64,000 nucleotides of DNA from Rhododendron vialii (lineage: Eukaryota > Streptophyta > Magnoliopsida > Ericales > Ericaceae), in the NCBI RefSeq assembly GCF_030253575.1, contig NC_080558.1, positions 72,001-136,000 on the forward strand, read 5' to 3'. The position numbers and the translations under genes were made by a program. A model generated the notes under the pieces. The model ran no database searches. It saw only the letters and a list, made by a program, of their open reading frames with translations, and was not told the DNA's origin. Positions 34,911-47,840 of the stretch are shown here, one piece after another (the first letter of the stretch is position 1; the number at the start of each line of letters is the position of its first letter).

Positions 34911-36375
34911 TGCTTCGCCTTCAAACCTCGCCTTCAAATATAAGGTTGAATACCCCAAGCGTAGGGCTAGGTCGTCGGTAGCATAATAACCGGAAAGTCC
35001 GGGATCGTACCCACAGAGAATTCGAATATAGCTTAATCGGAATGTAGATTTTATATGGTGGTTTCGGCGTTTAAGACGGCCAACTTGATTTTGCTTTGAA
35101 ACGATGAAAATTGCCAAGGCAAAAGACTAGGATAACGCTTAATAAACTAAAAGGAGGCAAGTCTAGGGATCGTCTAACCCTTGACTTAAGCCGTTACCGG
35201 TTCTCAATATAACTCAGGCGAGAGCCACGACCGCGTGCTCACGCCCGGAGAATTTAGCTTTAATGACTACGTTTATCAAAAGAGGTGATTAACCGGAATT
35301 AAATCAACCTATTTTTGCTAATGTATCTAACACGTAGGGGGCCACGAGCCCTCAATATGTCGCTTGCCAAGACCGCTTGACTAAACTTCATACCAAGGAG
35401 TTAACACGCCTCGCTTAGACCAAAAAGGCTAGGTTAATGAAATTCCGAAAACCAAGATTTTAAGCCCGAAGGTTTGAGAACCAAATAACCACCTAAGTCC
35501 TCGGGAAAGATTACCCCGAGACTTGGCCTATCAACTACTCACACATAGCTAAAGCATGAAAGAAAGCATAAAAACGAGACATGACTTTTAACCGATAAAA
35601 ACGAAAACAAACTTGATATTATAAAAGATCTAGTCCGTAGGAACAACTTTAATAAACGAGAAATTAACAAACGAGAATTACTTACTTGAGTTCTAAGAGA
35701 TTACACTTTGAAAAGCTTCAAGAACATTAATGGAAGAAAAATTAAAGCTATTAATTAACTAGATAACAAAGGGGAGAGAGGAGACCCCTATTTATACACA
35801 ATGGGTTTCTCTCTCCTCAAATATCTAAAAACATACTATAAAAAGCAAGTATTCCATAAATGGAAAGCCCAAAAAGCAACAAATATCTGGCCGGAAGCTC
35901 TCCGTATCGATACAGAATAAGCAAAGTATCGATACCACATCGTTAAGCTGAAAAGGCCAATCTCCCGTAACAATCCCGTATCGATACAGATTATGGCCGT
36001 ATCGATACGGGAAGCTCTGCTTGGAAAGGTAACAAACGCGTATCGATACGCCTTAAATCCGTATCGATACGGAATGCTTATCTCTGGTTCTTCAAGCCAG
36101 CCTCCCAATCTTGACACCCGACGACCGTTGGCTTGCCCGATGCTCCTCGCCTTCGTTCTTTGGTCACTTTGGCACAAGTTCCACCGAGCGATGATTCTTG
36201 AATTAACTTGGGGGTTGACTTTGCACTCAAAATACGCCTTTTAAGGGCGTTTTGCCTGAAACACTTAACAAACTACCTTACAAGCAATATTGACTAAAAA
36301 CGACAAATAATAGCTAAAAGCACTTCTAACTAACGGACTTAAGCACCATGATCAAGCAATCTTAGGTGCGTATCA
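34911..36375 (-). mobile_element. Solo LTR with 5-bp TSD GAATG and TATCGATA palindrome array
   Basis: On the minus strand it runs from TGATACGCAC (36375) to GGCGAAGCA (34911), with the TG...CA ends of an LTR. The direct repeat GAATG flanks it at 34906-34910 and 36376-36380. A TATA box (GTATAAATA on the minus strand, near 35797) lies in a sensible U3 position. The U5-side text (TCTCTGTGGGTACGATCC, then a piece with CGACGACCTAGCCC) resembles plant gypsy (Athila/Tat-type) LTR ends. No internal domain follows, so it is a solo LTR left by recombination. Six GTATCGATAC-type palindromes lie at about 35905-36075. Confidence 0.87.
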
Positions 36376-36380
36376 GAATG

Positions 36381-39300
36381 AAGGCATAATGTTACTATAA
36401 TTAGAGCCTTATGTTTGTCTTTACATAATTTGAGTGGAACATTCAACATACATATCAAAAACATGAATATGGCTTTTTAACATGTTCCAACGCATTGTGC
36501 TCTCCTTTTTGTATAGTGTAAGTATTGTGCTATTGTCGTGTCACATGTCTGCATCGGTGAAACTTAAATCATAGCATAAGTTAAGATAACTCATAAAGAA
36601 GAGCTCAACTTGCTTGTGAACAATTTTGAAAATGCATGTAATGTTGTGATTTGAATGGAGATTGGAAGAACATAGGTCAACATGTTGAGGAAAAGACATA
36701 ATCCAAAACTATTTAATGAATGAATATAACTTGAAGTAATTACGAAGGGCAAAAGATCAGACTATCCAGCGTCTAGGATTGCTTCATACATTTAGTTAGA
36801 AAGTAGCTTTACCTATTTTATTGCCCTGAGTTTGTCTTTCATAGCTCGCTTTTCATTTTGGCAGTTCTTGATCCGGGCAATTGTTCATATGATTGATTTT
36901 GCTTTGTGCTATAGTGGCTATGGTTTTGTTAGAATTTGTAGTTGTGTCTTAATGATACAATAGGGTACCACATTTACATGAATATACCCTATTAATCCAA
37001 AACTAATTTTTCGTAGAGAAATGCAAGCTAGAATTTAGTATGAAACTTTAACATGGAGATAGTGTGGATATACTTGAAGTTCTCTAACAACTGTAGAACG
37101 CCCATTGTCTTAAGCAACTATCCCTATATTGCTTGCTGGGCAAGGATAATTGCAGAGGAGATGATTGCCGAAAATGTCCCATTCTACCTTGCAATAGATT
37201 TGCCAAAGAAACGCAATCGCGGAGGAGTGGAGGTAATGCAAATCAGTTCTAACAATAACATGTTGTGCACGTTAGAAAGAAGGAAGAATATCTTTGTCGA
37301 TTCATGTTCTAGAAAGAAATGATATGTCAGGGATATCCTCATTGCTATTCACTACTAAACAAATAGTTAAAGATCACACGTGAATAATCAATAAGATCTC
37401 AGTTTTGCAAAAGTGTGATAAATATTTAAGAGTGATATTTAATATATGTTCATTTGATAAACCGAGATGGTAAGTTTGTTTCACCTCGGTTACCCTAAAA
37501 CTATTATAGTAATCATGTTTTTTGATCTTGCTTTTTACTAATAACTAAGATAAAAAAAAATAAAAAATAGTCGTGTAAATTTTTAAGGGTTTGGTGTCCT
37601 GATTCTTTCCCCTATTCTGCTTCAAACTCTCAAAGTGGGTTCTCGCAGTGTGGTCTCCAGCAATAATCTCCTGCCCAATACTTGTTCCCAATGATTTATA
37701 TTCCTATATGGGATAACTCTTTTTTTTTAACTTAATTCCCAGTGATTTATTTAATGCTCCTTTGGCGGTTTCTGTTGTATCATATAATGATATTTTTTGT
37801 TATCTGTTTATACTTTGTCTTCTCCTCTTTTTGAGTGGTGTTCTTGTCATGCATTTTCCATCTTACTGCAGGATACATTCTGTAAAAAGTTTCTCTATTT
37901 CTTCTTCGGTTAAAACAAAATGATTTCGAAGCTTATTCATTTCAAATCAAGAAGATAATATTCAAAAATCCCAATTCATTTGAGACACTATTAAGACAGA
38001 TTTCATCAATGTTTACCATTTGCCAACGCTAGAGGTAAGAATTTTAGCCATTCGTTCTGGTCGAGGAAGGGAGATTGAGATATTGCTTTAGGAGTTGGAT
38101 GAACCTCAAACCCTGTTATTAAAATTTATGTGGATTATTAAGTGCATGTTAAAAGTTCAAAAGCATCATACATATATTCCTATTCTGCCTTCTTATGTTC
38201 ATTTGGCATTATTGATATGTTATTCCTGTAAACTTGATGGTACTAAATATAATAGGAGTTTCGAATTCTATATGTTGTATGTCGGCCTTAGACACGAAAC
38301 CATGTTTTTGCTTTGCTTAACACAGTATGTGCCAAGATGAAATCAATGGAAAGCTTATTTTATCGAATGAAGGGGGTTGTGTCAATTGGGATCATTTCCT
38401 TTGTAATTCTGCATTCAATTTTTTGGAGGTTCTATGATGGTTTTGGGATCTCACCCGGAAAGACCACGGTTTTGGGATCTCACCCAAAAAGACCACTGTT
38501 TTGGGCCCGTGCGATCACGGCGAATAACTCTGATCTTTGTCATATTTTGGAGTAGTGATTACACAAACAAATGTTTAAGTGTGGTTAATTGCCTCCTTGA
38601 GGACAAGCTTTGGAGATTGTTTATATGATGTAAGTGATTATGTATCTGGCATATTTTTGTGGGCCAATAACCCTTCTTCAACAAATCTGTCCCAACTGCT
38701 GAAAAGTGTGCAAATTATTTTTTAGTTTTTTGGTGTTATAAACCTTCAACCAAGTTATGATGAAAATTAGAAGTACAGGAAAGGTACTAACATATTCAAT
38801 TTGTGACTAACATACTTTAATTTGTGACATTGAATTTATTATTCTGAGTACTTGAAATCAATGTGGTGGTCTGTATTACCTATTCATTCCTACCACTTCC
38901 CTTGCGAGTATCAGTTCTTCAAACCTATTAGAGAGGACCTCGAGTATCGACCAATAGGATATATGAGAGGTTGAACTAGAGTCATTCTTCTTATAAGACT
39001 AATTCTTTTTTTTTTTCTCCCAACATTTTACAAATGCCAATACCATGTGTTACAAGAAAGATGGTTGCACCATATGCACTGAATTCTATTGTTTATCATG
39101 CAATCCAAACATATATATAGCCTTCTAATAAAAATCTATGATCACTATTTTTACATAAGATTGTTCTCTATGTTACAAGTTGTGGTGCAACTTCCACATG
39201 CAACGCACATGTGCTTTCACTAGTAGGTGAATAAAGGAACGCAATCCTGGAAGGAGAAAGAAGAACGAGAAGCCCACTTGCGGTAATAATTAAAACAATC

Positions 39301-39549
39301 ATAGTAATCGAAAGATAAAAAGTTCTTATCTCTATCTGTCTCATTTCTTCTAGTTCTCGTGTTCTTAATTGTAATTATGGTTATGCATGAATGAATAAGT
39401 GAGAATTACTACTCGGTAAAATGTGTGAACCAATTTTTATCATTTGCATTTGTTTTGTCACATTTTGCATATACATAGGACATTTCTTTCTATGTTCTTC
39501 CCAGGGAGGCAGTTTCGACGTAGATTTAACCTAGTAAGAATCTGAGAAG
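36381..39549. other. AT-rich spacer upstream of the INT relic
   Basis: The ORFs at 37053-37322 and 38095-38340 have no recognisable domain. A short tandem duplication (GGTTTTGGGATCTCACCC-type unit) occurs at 38435-38490. The last part may hold the former INT promoter. Confidence 0.4.
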
Positions 39550-42500
39550 ATGGTGAAGGGAGGATTTTCAAAAGTTGACGAAATAGACTACAAGGAAACC
39601 TGGCAAACCCCATGGAAGACCCCTTACATTATGAGGCTGGCCTTATCCGCTGGCATTAGAGGCCTCCTCTTTGGCTATGACAGAGGTTAGTAGCTATGTA
39701 AACCCACAAAAACCACAATTCATGACCACTGCAAAATATGTTTAGCAATATCATGATTCCTACATTGTAATTTTTTTGTAAGAGGGAAAAAATTTGTTTA
39801 GCTACATCAAAGATTTTGGATTCCATTGGTTTTATGTCTAGAAGAAACTACACTGGAGGAAAACATCAAGTAGTTCCAAGTTCAAGTTCGAAACATAGCT
39901 TGTGACTTGGTATATTTGTGAATAGAAAGGATTGGTGTAACATCCTATTAACTTTAGGTGCTTAACTGTTCTTTTTATAACTTAAAAAGGTGGAGTGCAA
40001 TTATTTAAAATGCATGTGTGTGATAGCCTCTCTTTATAACACCTGTTATGTACATAAAGTTAAAAAGAAAAAGAAACCCAGAGGTGGGGTTTTCTCTTCT
40101 ACGTTAGGAGAGAGAGAGAGAGAGAGAGAGAGAGGGAAAGGGAGAGAGCTGCCGAGAGAGAGCGTGGGAGAGAGGTAGAAGGAGAGAAAGTTGCAGGAGG
40201 GGAGAGGGTGATTGAAACCCTAATCTTGGTAAGTAATTCTTAGATTCTTTTGGTTAATAATCAGTTGAAAAGCTCCTAATTAACTTTTTATGTGCTGAAA
40301 ATATCCTCTCTAATTGCTGTAATTGACTGCTACGTGCTGGAAACGGGTTTTTAGGTTGCTGAAACTATGTTAGAATGCTGAAACAGGTGGTATAGGAGTT
40401 GAATATGCTGAGTACATGCAGGAAATATGTGTTATGTGCAGGAAATTTGATAGTATATGCTGGAAATTGACTGTTTGTGCTAGAATTCGGTGAATAGAAG
40501 CTAAAAACTGATCTTAATCGCTAGTATTATGATCTAAAGTGTTGAGACACTTGCTGGAACTGTTGAGAATTAATTATAAAGGGGTGTTGGAGCTAGTGGT
40601 AGCTTTTGGTATGATTATTCATTTCTTTGCTATGAGTATTTAAGTTTTGTTCTCATATGTGTGGATTATATGCTAGGTTCAGAGGCGACAACAAGTACCG
40701 CAACTCCGCGTAGGGAGTGACTTTGTTGGTACCTTTTTGTTGGAGATCGAGGTGAGTGTTCGATTTATAGATGTTCTTCATTTGGATTGAACTTGTGATA
40801 TTGAACTATGACTTCGTGACGATGGGCAATAACGGCCAAACGCCGGACTTTGTGTCGTGCTCCTGACTTCGTGTCGATATATTGGCTTTAAGCCGAAACA
40901 ATGACTCTGTTTTGAGATAATGACTTCGTGTCGATCTAGTGACTTCGTGTCGGATTAAGGACTATGTGTCGGTTGTTTACTTTGCACTTAGTTATTGGTG
41001 ATGATGGATTATTTACTGCTTCCATTGAGCAACATCCATGTCTCATATATACTCCTGGAACTCGTTGGGGGTTCCAGTTTTGCAGGTATAGGTCGGTGTT
41101 CACTACAGGTCGCGTTTTGCATTTGTGACTCGCTCGAGGAGTGCGTGGTTGAGGCCTATGGGAGTCTTTGTCTCCCGGCCCGTGTTGATATTTGCTTAGT
41201 TTAGTTTTGGACAATAGTTGGTTATGTAAAGTTTATTTCTTGACAGACTTCTACTATAGTTTGTAAATGACAGTTATTTTGAGATGTAAATAAAACGTGG
41301 TTGTTGAACTTCAGTTTTTAGTTATTCTCTGGAATTGCTAGTAGCTGTCGTTGGGTTGTTGTCGCATGTCGTATCGGGATAGGCTGATGAGGTGCTATTT
41401 CAGAATGGGGCATGACAATTGGGGCACCGATATACAACATTTTCTTTGGGATATACTCTCTAATAATCTCTTTAGTAGGAGTAGTGCTTAATTATAATGC
41501 GTTTTGTCTCTGGGGTTGTAGGAGTTATTTCGGGTGCTCTCCTCTACATCAAGGATGACTTTGAGAGTCTTGCAGGGAAAAAAAAATTGAAATACACGTT
41601 TAGTTGTAACGTATATATCTCTCTTTCTTTGTTTGTTTTGAGTTTACTAATATGTTGTACGTATAATATGTAGTCAACAATTGTGAGCATGGCTCTGGCC
41701 GGTGCTATCGCGGGTGCTGCAATCGGTGGATGGCTGAATGACCAGGTAGGGAGGGGGATGTCAATAATAATTGCTGATTTCTACTTCTTTATTGGTGCAA
41801 TAACCATGGCACTTGCTCCTGCAGCTTGGGTGATTATTATCGGAAGAATCTTTGTTGGTTTTGGAGTTGACATGGCTTCCATGACTTCTCCCTACATTGC
41901 TGAAGCTTCCCCTGCTAGAATTCGAGGTGCACTTGTTAGCACTAATTGTCTTCTCATTATTGGGGTGCCTCTTCTTGTCCTATCTTGTCAACCTAGCCTT
42001 CTCCTTAAGGTATTATCCAGGGAGACGTGTTGTGCATTTAGTTTTTGATGCTTTTATAAAGCAAAAACAGAAAACAGAAAATTAAGCTTCATCTTTACTG
42101 ATGTATTTTACAATAACATTTTCGTTATAGTAATTGAATTGAATAGTTTCCTTACTACTGCTAACTAGTTTACTATAACTTGTATCAAACACCCGAAACT
42201 TGGCGTTGGATGCTTGGTGTTGCATCACTTCCAGCCCTGCTGCAATTCATTTTAATGCTATCACTTCCGGAGTCTCCTAGATGGCTGTACCAAAATGTAT
42301 GAATAGTAGAAACAATCTAGAGTTCCTTTTTGTTGTCTTCCAGTCTTCTTCATCTCGTACTTATTTTAATATGGCGATGCGGCTTCATCAACTTAAAAGG
42401 AAAAAATGAACGTGGCCAGCCATCCTTGAAATCTGTTTCAAATGAATTCCATGTATCCAAGATGATCCATGTACTTACGTTTCCAAAGATAGTAATGAAA

Positions 42501-43697
42501 CCATTGAATAAATCCACCCTATGGATCAATCATCTTGTCTTGCCAGTCTCTGGAACCGCCAAATGGATTTTGTATTTACAGACAGTGTTTTATTGTATTA
42601 ACAGGAAAGAGTAGATGAAGCAAGGGAGATCTTGGAGAGAATCTATCCAGCTGAGGAGATTGAAGAGGAGATAAGAGCCTTGGAGTATTCTGTTCAAGTT
42701 AAAAAGGAAGTGGAAAGCACAATCGAGGAGACGAGCATGTTAGGAAAAGTGAAGAAAGCTTGGGGTAATGATGTCGTGCGAAGGGGTCTCTATGCGGGTA
42801 TTGCTGTTCAAGTGGCTCAATAATTTCTGGTGATCAACACCGTCATGTACTACAGTCCCACCGTTGTACAATCAGATGGGTTTGCTTCAAACAAGACAGC
42901 TTTAGCACTGTCTCTTGTCACTTGCACTATTGACGTAGTTGGCTCCATTGTCAGTATGTGCTTTGTGGATAGATACGGAAGAAGATGACTGATGATTATT
43001 TCTATGATTGGAATTTGGAATCATTACTTGCCTTGTGATGTTATCTGGTGTCTTTTCCCATGCTTCTGCCAATGCTCCTAAAATTAGTACAAAAAAAACT
43101 ACCCACTTTGGCAGCAACTCTACTTGCCCGAGTTATGTGAGCGCCCCAGATGCATCCTCTTGGAATTGCATGTCTTGCTTGGAAGCAGTATCAGACTGGG
43201 GATTCTGCTCAAATGGTTTACATTGCTTCCTATGTTCCTAACCATTGGGCTATTAGTAAAAACCAAATTTTTTATGGTTAGGCTAATCACTAATGGGTTA
43301 GATTACTATTTTGCGACGTCAATGTTGCTCCAACATCTCAAACCCTCGACTCCACATTGACCATTGGGCCAAGTGCCCATGTGATAGACCTGCACATAAC
43401 AACGTATCGAGTTATGGACGTTGAGTTTAGTTATTAACTTTACAAAGCAAAAAACAACGATTTCATGTCATTTTCTTTGAAACAGCAATCTCCAGGAGCA
43501 TGCTTGGCTTTAAACGATGTCATGAGAAGTTTTTTTTTTGCTCGGCGATGTCATGAGAAGTACGTGCAGGGCAGAACACAATGTGTAGCACACAAATGGT
43601 TGCCCCAGCAAAATTGGATTTTTGGCAGTCATACTCCTTGGAGCCTATATAATCTCTTACTCACCGGGATTGGGGACAGTGCTTTATGTAGTATGTT
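39550..43697 (+). pseudogene. Inositol transporter (INT4-like, MFS sugar porter) pseudogene
   Basis: It derives from a plasma-membrane H+/myo-inositol symporter. Exon 1 (39550-39685) is clean: MVKGGFSKVDEID, TPYIMRLALSAG, GLLFGYDRG. Normally the last motif is DTG. Exon 2 starts at 41522 (GVISGALLYIKDDF), but its donor is lost. Exon 3 starts at 41674 ([38 protein letters not shown]), has a missing codon in TSPYIAEA and frameshifts near 41970. Later pieces are [17 protein letters not shown] (about 42205), RVDEAREILERIYPAEE (42607) and INTVMYYSPTVVQ. They contain stops at VAQ-stop (42821) and GRR-stop (42986), then a frameshift near 43015. The last match (GFLAVILLGAYIISYSPG, about 43618-43685) stops where helicase sequence begins. 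The C-terminal third is absent. Intron 1 holds a solo LTR. Confidence 0.9.
39936..41417 (+). mobile_element. Solo LTR with 5-bp TSD ATTGG in INT intron 1
   Basis: It runs from TGTAACATCC to GGGGCATGACA, flanked by the direct repeat ATTGG (39931-39935 and 41418-41422). A GA microsatellite (about 40109-40150) is followed by a probable leader. Repeated TGCTGGAAA/TGCTGAAAC words occupy 40295-40560 and GACTTCGTGTCG words occupy 40810-40970. There is no internal coding region, so it is a solo LTR of 1,482 bp. Confidence 0.87.
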
Positions 43698-44631
<934 letters not shown>

Positions 44632-45012
44632 GGTGTGAAACAGAGTTTGGTGGTGGTGTTGGTTTTCTTTTTTATCCAAGGTTCGCGTATCACCTTTCTT
44701 CTGAATGTGGGTGTATATTTAGGTGTGTAGTTGGGTGTGGTTGTAGAATGACTTTTGTCAATATTGGCCTTGTTATTTTGTAGTAAAACTATAAATACTT
44801 CTACTTAATTTGTGGCTTTTATTTCTTGTAAGGATAATCTACTCATCAAGAATTACGAAGGTTTCAATTGAAGATCATGAGAAAGATCTTCAAAATCAAT
44901 CAATCAAAAACTCCAACACAATTCAATCTACTATCAACTACTGGTGGGAGTGAACTGAATGGACCGAGGAAAAGCTGTCCCTTCGCTCGTGGAACTGGCT
45001 ACTTGTTCCTTA

Positions 45013-45249
45013 GGCTCCGTTTCGGAAAAAAAAAAGTTCTTATTTTTTAAGAAGACAATTTCAAGCTCAAAAATTATAGGTTTATTGAAATCTAAAAATA
45101 TGCAATATGGATCTTATTTGGAAGATCTCGATGAGATCTTTTATACGATGAAAAAAAATTGAAAAATTATTTTTCATTTATTTTATTTTTGAGTTTGAAA
45201 ATGTGAAATAAACTGCTTATTTTTTAAGAAAGATTTATGGAACGGGGCC
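45013..45249. mobile_element. MITE with GGCTCCGTTTC / GAACGGGGCC ends
   Basis: Inverted ends GGCTCCGTTTCGG (45013) and GGAACGGGGCC (ending 45249) enclose an AT-rich core. Both arms have TTATTTTTTAAGAA just inside. The ends resemble those at 1795-1883, so the two belong to one family. Confidence 0.55.
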
Positions 45250-45905
45250 GGAGTTGACCCCCTTCTCCAAGGCTGAAAGATGCTTCTTTACCTAGAACTT
45301 TTATTACAGAGAGAAGTATCCTTTTCTCGAAACAGCCAATCACAGGACCAACATTAAGGGGGAGCAAACCAATCATTTACATATTTTCTAGTTCTTGCAC
45401 TCCAATATTTTTGAATAAAGGTATGGTAAACAAATCAAACCGCTAGAGTAGGGCTTGTGTTCAGTTGTTAAAAACTCGTTTCAGATTAATTTGTTACGTA
45501 AAACAAACAAGATTGAACATATTTTTAAAGTCATTAACTTCCAAACCAATCTCAAAATAGCACTGCTTGACTTATGATGTTTACAAAATTCAAACTACTT
45601 GAGAAATGTTCGCGCTCGGTTCGATTAAAGTTTACTTGAGATCATTTTGGCTCATAAACAAGTCAGCTCAAACATATTTTTAAAACTCAATTAATTTCTA
45701 AACTAAACCTGAGCAATGAAATTTTTGGCTTTTTTATTTGTTTGTCACCCTACCTTTTGCTTCATATATGAGTGATTTGACCACTCCATGGTGGCTCCTT
45801 AGTTACCATAAGTCAGAAAAACATTCACCATCCAAAATGAGAAAGGTAAAACAAAACTATATAAAAGATTTGCATTGGTGTAATTTGTTCAATGATTGTC
45901 TTACA

Positions 45906-45942
45906 CTTCAGGGTACTAGGATCATGTCCTAGTACCCTGAAG
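45906..45942. repeat. Perfect 16-bp inverted repeat hairpin
   Basis: CTTCAGGGTACTAGGA and TCCTAGTACCCTGAAG are perfect complements around a 5-base loop TCATG. The hairpin lies about 450 bp upstream of the ECT transcribed region. Confidence 0.9.
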
Positions 45943-46383
45943 AAAAAGTAAATTTCGTGGAATTAGGCTATGTTTAATTTATTCTACTTTTTTTTTTAAG
46001 TGGGAATAATATATTGTTATAAAAATAGGTAATTAATTTTTACACTCCATTTTTTTAATATTCATACTCCTTTTTTATCCTCTTGCTAGGTGAATTTACA
46101 AAGTTAACCTTTCAATTGTATACTTTTTTTAACATAGAAGGATAACATTTTAAATTTATATCACAATAAAAATAAGTGTTATAAAAAAAAAAAAGGAGTT
46201 TGAAAATCAATATACTAAAAAGAATGCGATATTATCAACTTTTCCGACACTGAAGGTAGCAAACCCGACGGCGTGTCCTCTTGCTCTTCACGAAGAGTCG
46301 CCGTCCAGCTGAGGGTAGTTTCGGAAAATCATCTAGAGTAAGCATCAAGAAACTGCGGTGGGCGTCGGAAATAATTTTAGGGA

Positions 46384-46672
46384 GTGTATTTAGCAGAGCA
46401 CCCAAAGGAAACGCGCTCGCTCGCCCCTCTCTCTCTCTCTCTCTCTCTTCGCGTCTCTGAGTTTATTCTTATTTCCTCCGACCAAGAAGACCGCCTTTTT
46501 TTGGTTCTTCTTCAAGATTCTCCTCCATCTATTTTAGGGTTAGGGTTTTCCTTAAGCGTGTCCTCTTTGACGAACAAAATGTTGCAGAGAACCCTCCTCA
46601 GCTCTATTCCCGACTTGTCCAATTTATCCCTTGAAGCTAGGTCAAGCATGGCTTGAATCACCTTTTTCTGGG
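46384..46672 (+). promoter_or_regulatory. ECT 5'UTR exon with a 25-codon upstream ORF
   Basis: A CT-rich leader (CTCTCTCT tract near 46428) is followed by ATG at 46579, opening a 25-codon ORF that stops at 46654-46656. The likely donor is TGG|GTAATA near 46673, joining exon 2 at 47828 where the main ORF opens. The region is judged to be 5'UTR because its frame is closed before the splice. A longer ORF in the same frame begins at 46384 and shares that stop. Confidence 0.6.
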
Positions 46673-47840
46673 TAATAATCCCCTCGTTTATTCAGTTTTA
46701 TTGCACATACGCATCTTTTTCTTGCATATTTCGTTGGGGCTCGTTGTACTACTTTAGTAAAGGGGTATGAGCAATTTATTTGTGGTGACATGAAATTTCT
46801 GGAGCATTACAAGGTAATATGTTGTGACAATTTTATTTTTTTTGAGAAGTTGTTGTGTCCTAATTTCTGTAGCTGCTTATTATGAGTAACTTGACAAGTT
46901 TCAGGGTTTTGTATTCAATCCCCACTGCATCGGCTTAGCTTACCCTATACCTGTGGCTACAGAAATATCCCTTGTTCATTATCTGACAATCATTTACTGT
47001 AGAATTGTTACCATCTCTTGGAAAAACGAAAACCCTTTTTGCACGTGTGGTTGTCGGTAAAGCAACATTCAGGAAAGTATACTTTTTGGGCCTATTTTTG
47101 TTCTGTGATTGAGAAGGCCTTTGCATTTTTTGCCACGCATATAATTGGAGTTGAGGGTTGTGTGCTTGATTAGAATGATATGATGCTCCAATGTTCTGAA
47201 TTTGTCTTTGTTACCTAAATTTTGGCTCTCTACAAATTGTCTGCATGCCCTAATTTCAAAAGGTTCGACTTGGGCCTAAGCTGTTAGGCACTTAGGATTA
47301 CCTGAGATATGGAGCTATATGCAGGCCTACATGGTATATAGGTGGGAGAGATGTTGATTATGCGGGGCTGAGTTCTGGACTAGGACTACATGGTATATAG
47401 GTGGGAGAGATGTTGATTATGAGGGGATGAGTATTCTCAAGTAAATGTTTCCTTTGGCTTCTTGTGGATGGGTTGGTATAAGACTGTAGTAGGAGATGTT
47501 TGAGATTTTGAATGCTACCTCCTCCTCTCTTCCTCATGGGCCGATTCATGTGTTATAGTTATGGGAAACCCCACATTTTAAAATTTACTCTATTTAATTT
47601 TTTAAACTATATGTTCATTTTACCTCTGTATGTGACCAATGGGAATTGTTTTTAGGGATTTACGATAGTATATATATGCCGGCCCTTCATATTTCTTGAA
47701 AGAGTTTGGGCAAAGGAGTGTCCAGAAATTATTAGTTTCTATAGCTTTCCAAATATTTCTGTTTGCTGAGCTAATTTTTTGGCTTTCCTTGATGTCCTTT
47801 TTCTTTTCTGATTGATTTCTATTTCAGTGGCAGCCCTGGG

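Larger units (their letters stand above)
44632..46383. other. Spacer between the helicase relic and the ECT gene
   Basis: Holds the MITE at 45013-45249 and a perfect 16-bp hairpin at 45906-45942, both listed separately. The rest is AT-rich with no gene. The last 150 bases are the likely ECT promoter. Confidence 0.5.

Noticed and set aside
35836-36177. 113-aa ORF rich in Arg-Tyr repeats
   Set aside because: It is created by the GTATCGATAC palindromes of the solo LTR and has no protein family resemblance.
37053-37322. 89-aa plus-strand ORF in the 36-39 kb spacer
   Set aside because: No recognisable domain, no convincing splice partners, and a composition like random AT-rich sequence.
40936-41214. 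92-aa minus-strand ORF and 69-aa plus-strand ORF in the INT intron
   Set aside because: Both lie wholly within the solo LTR and lack homology wording.
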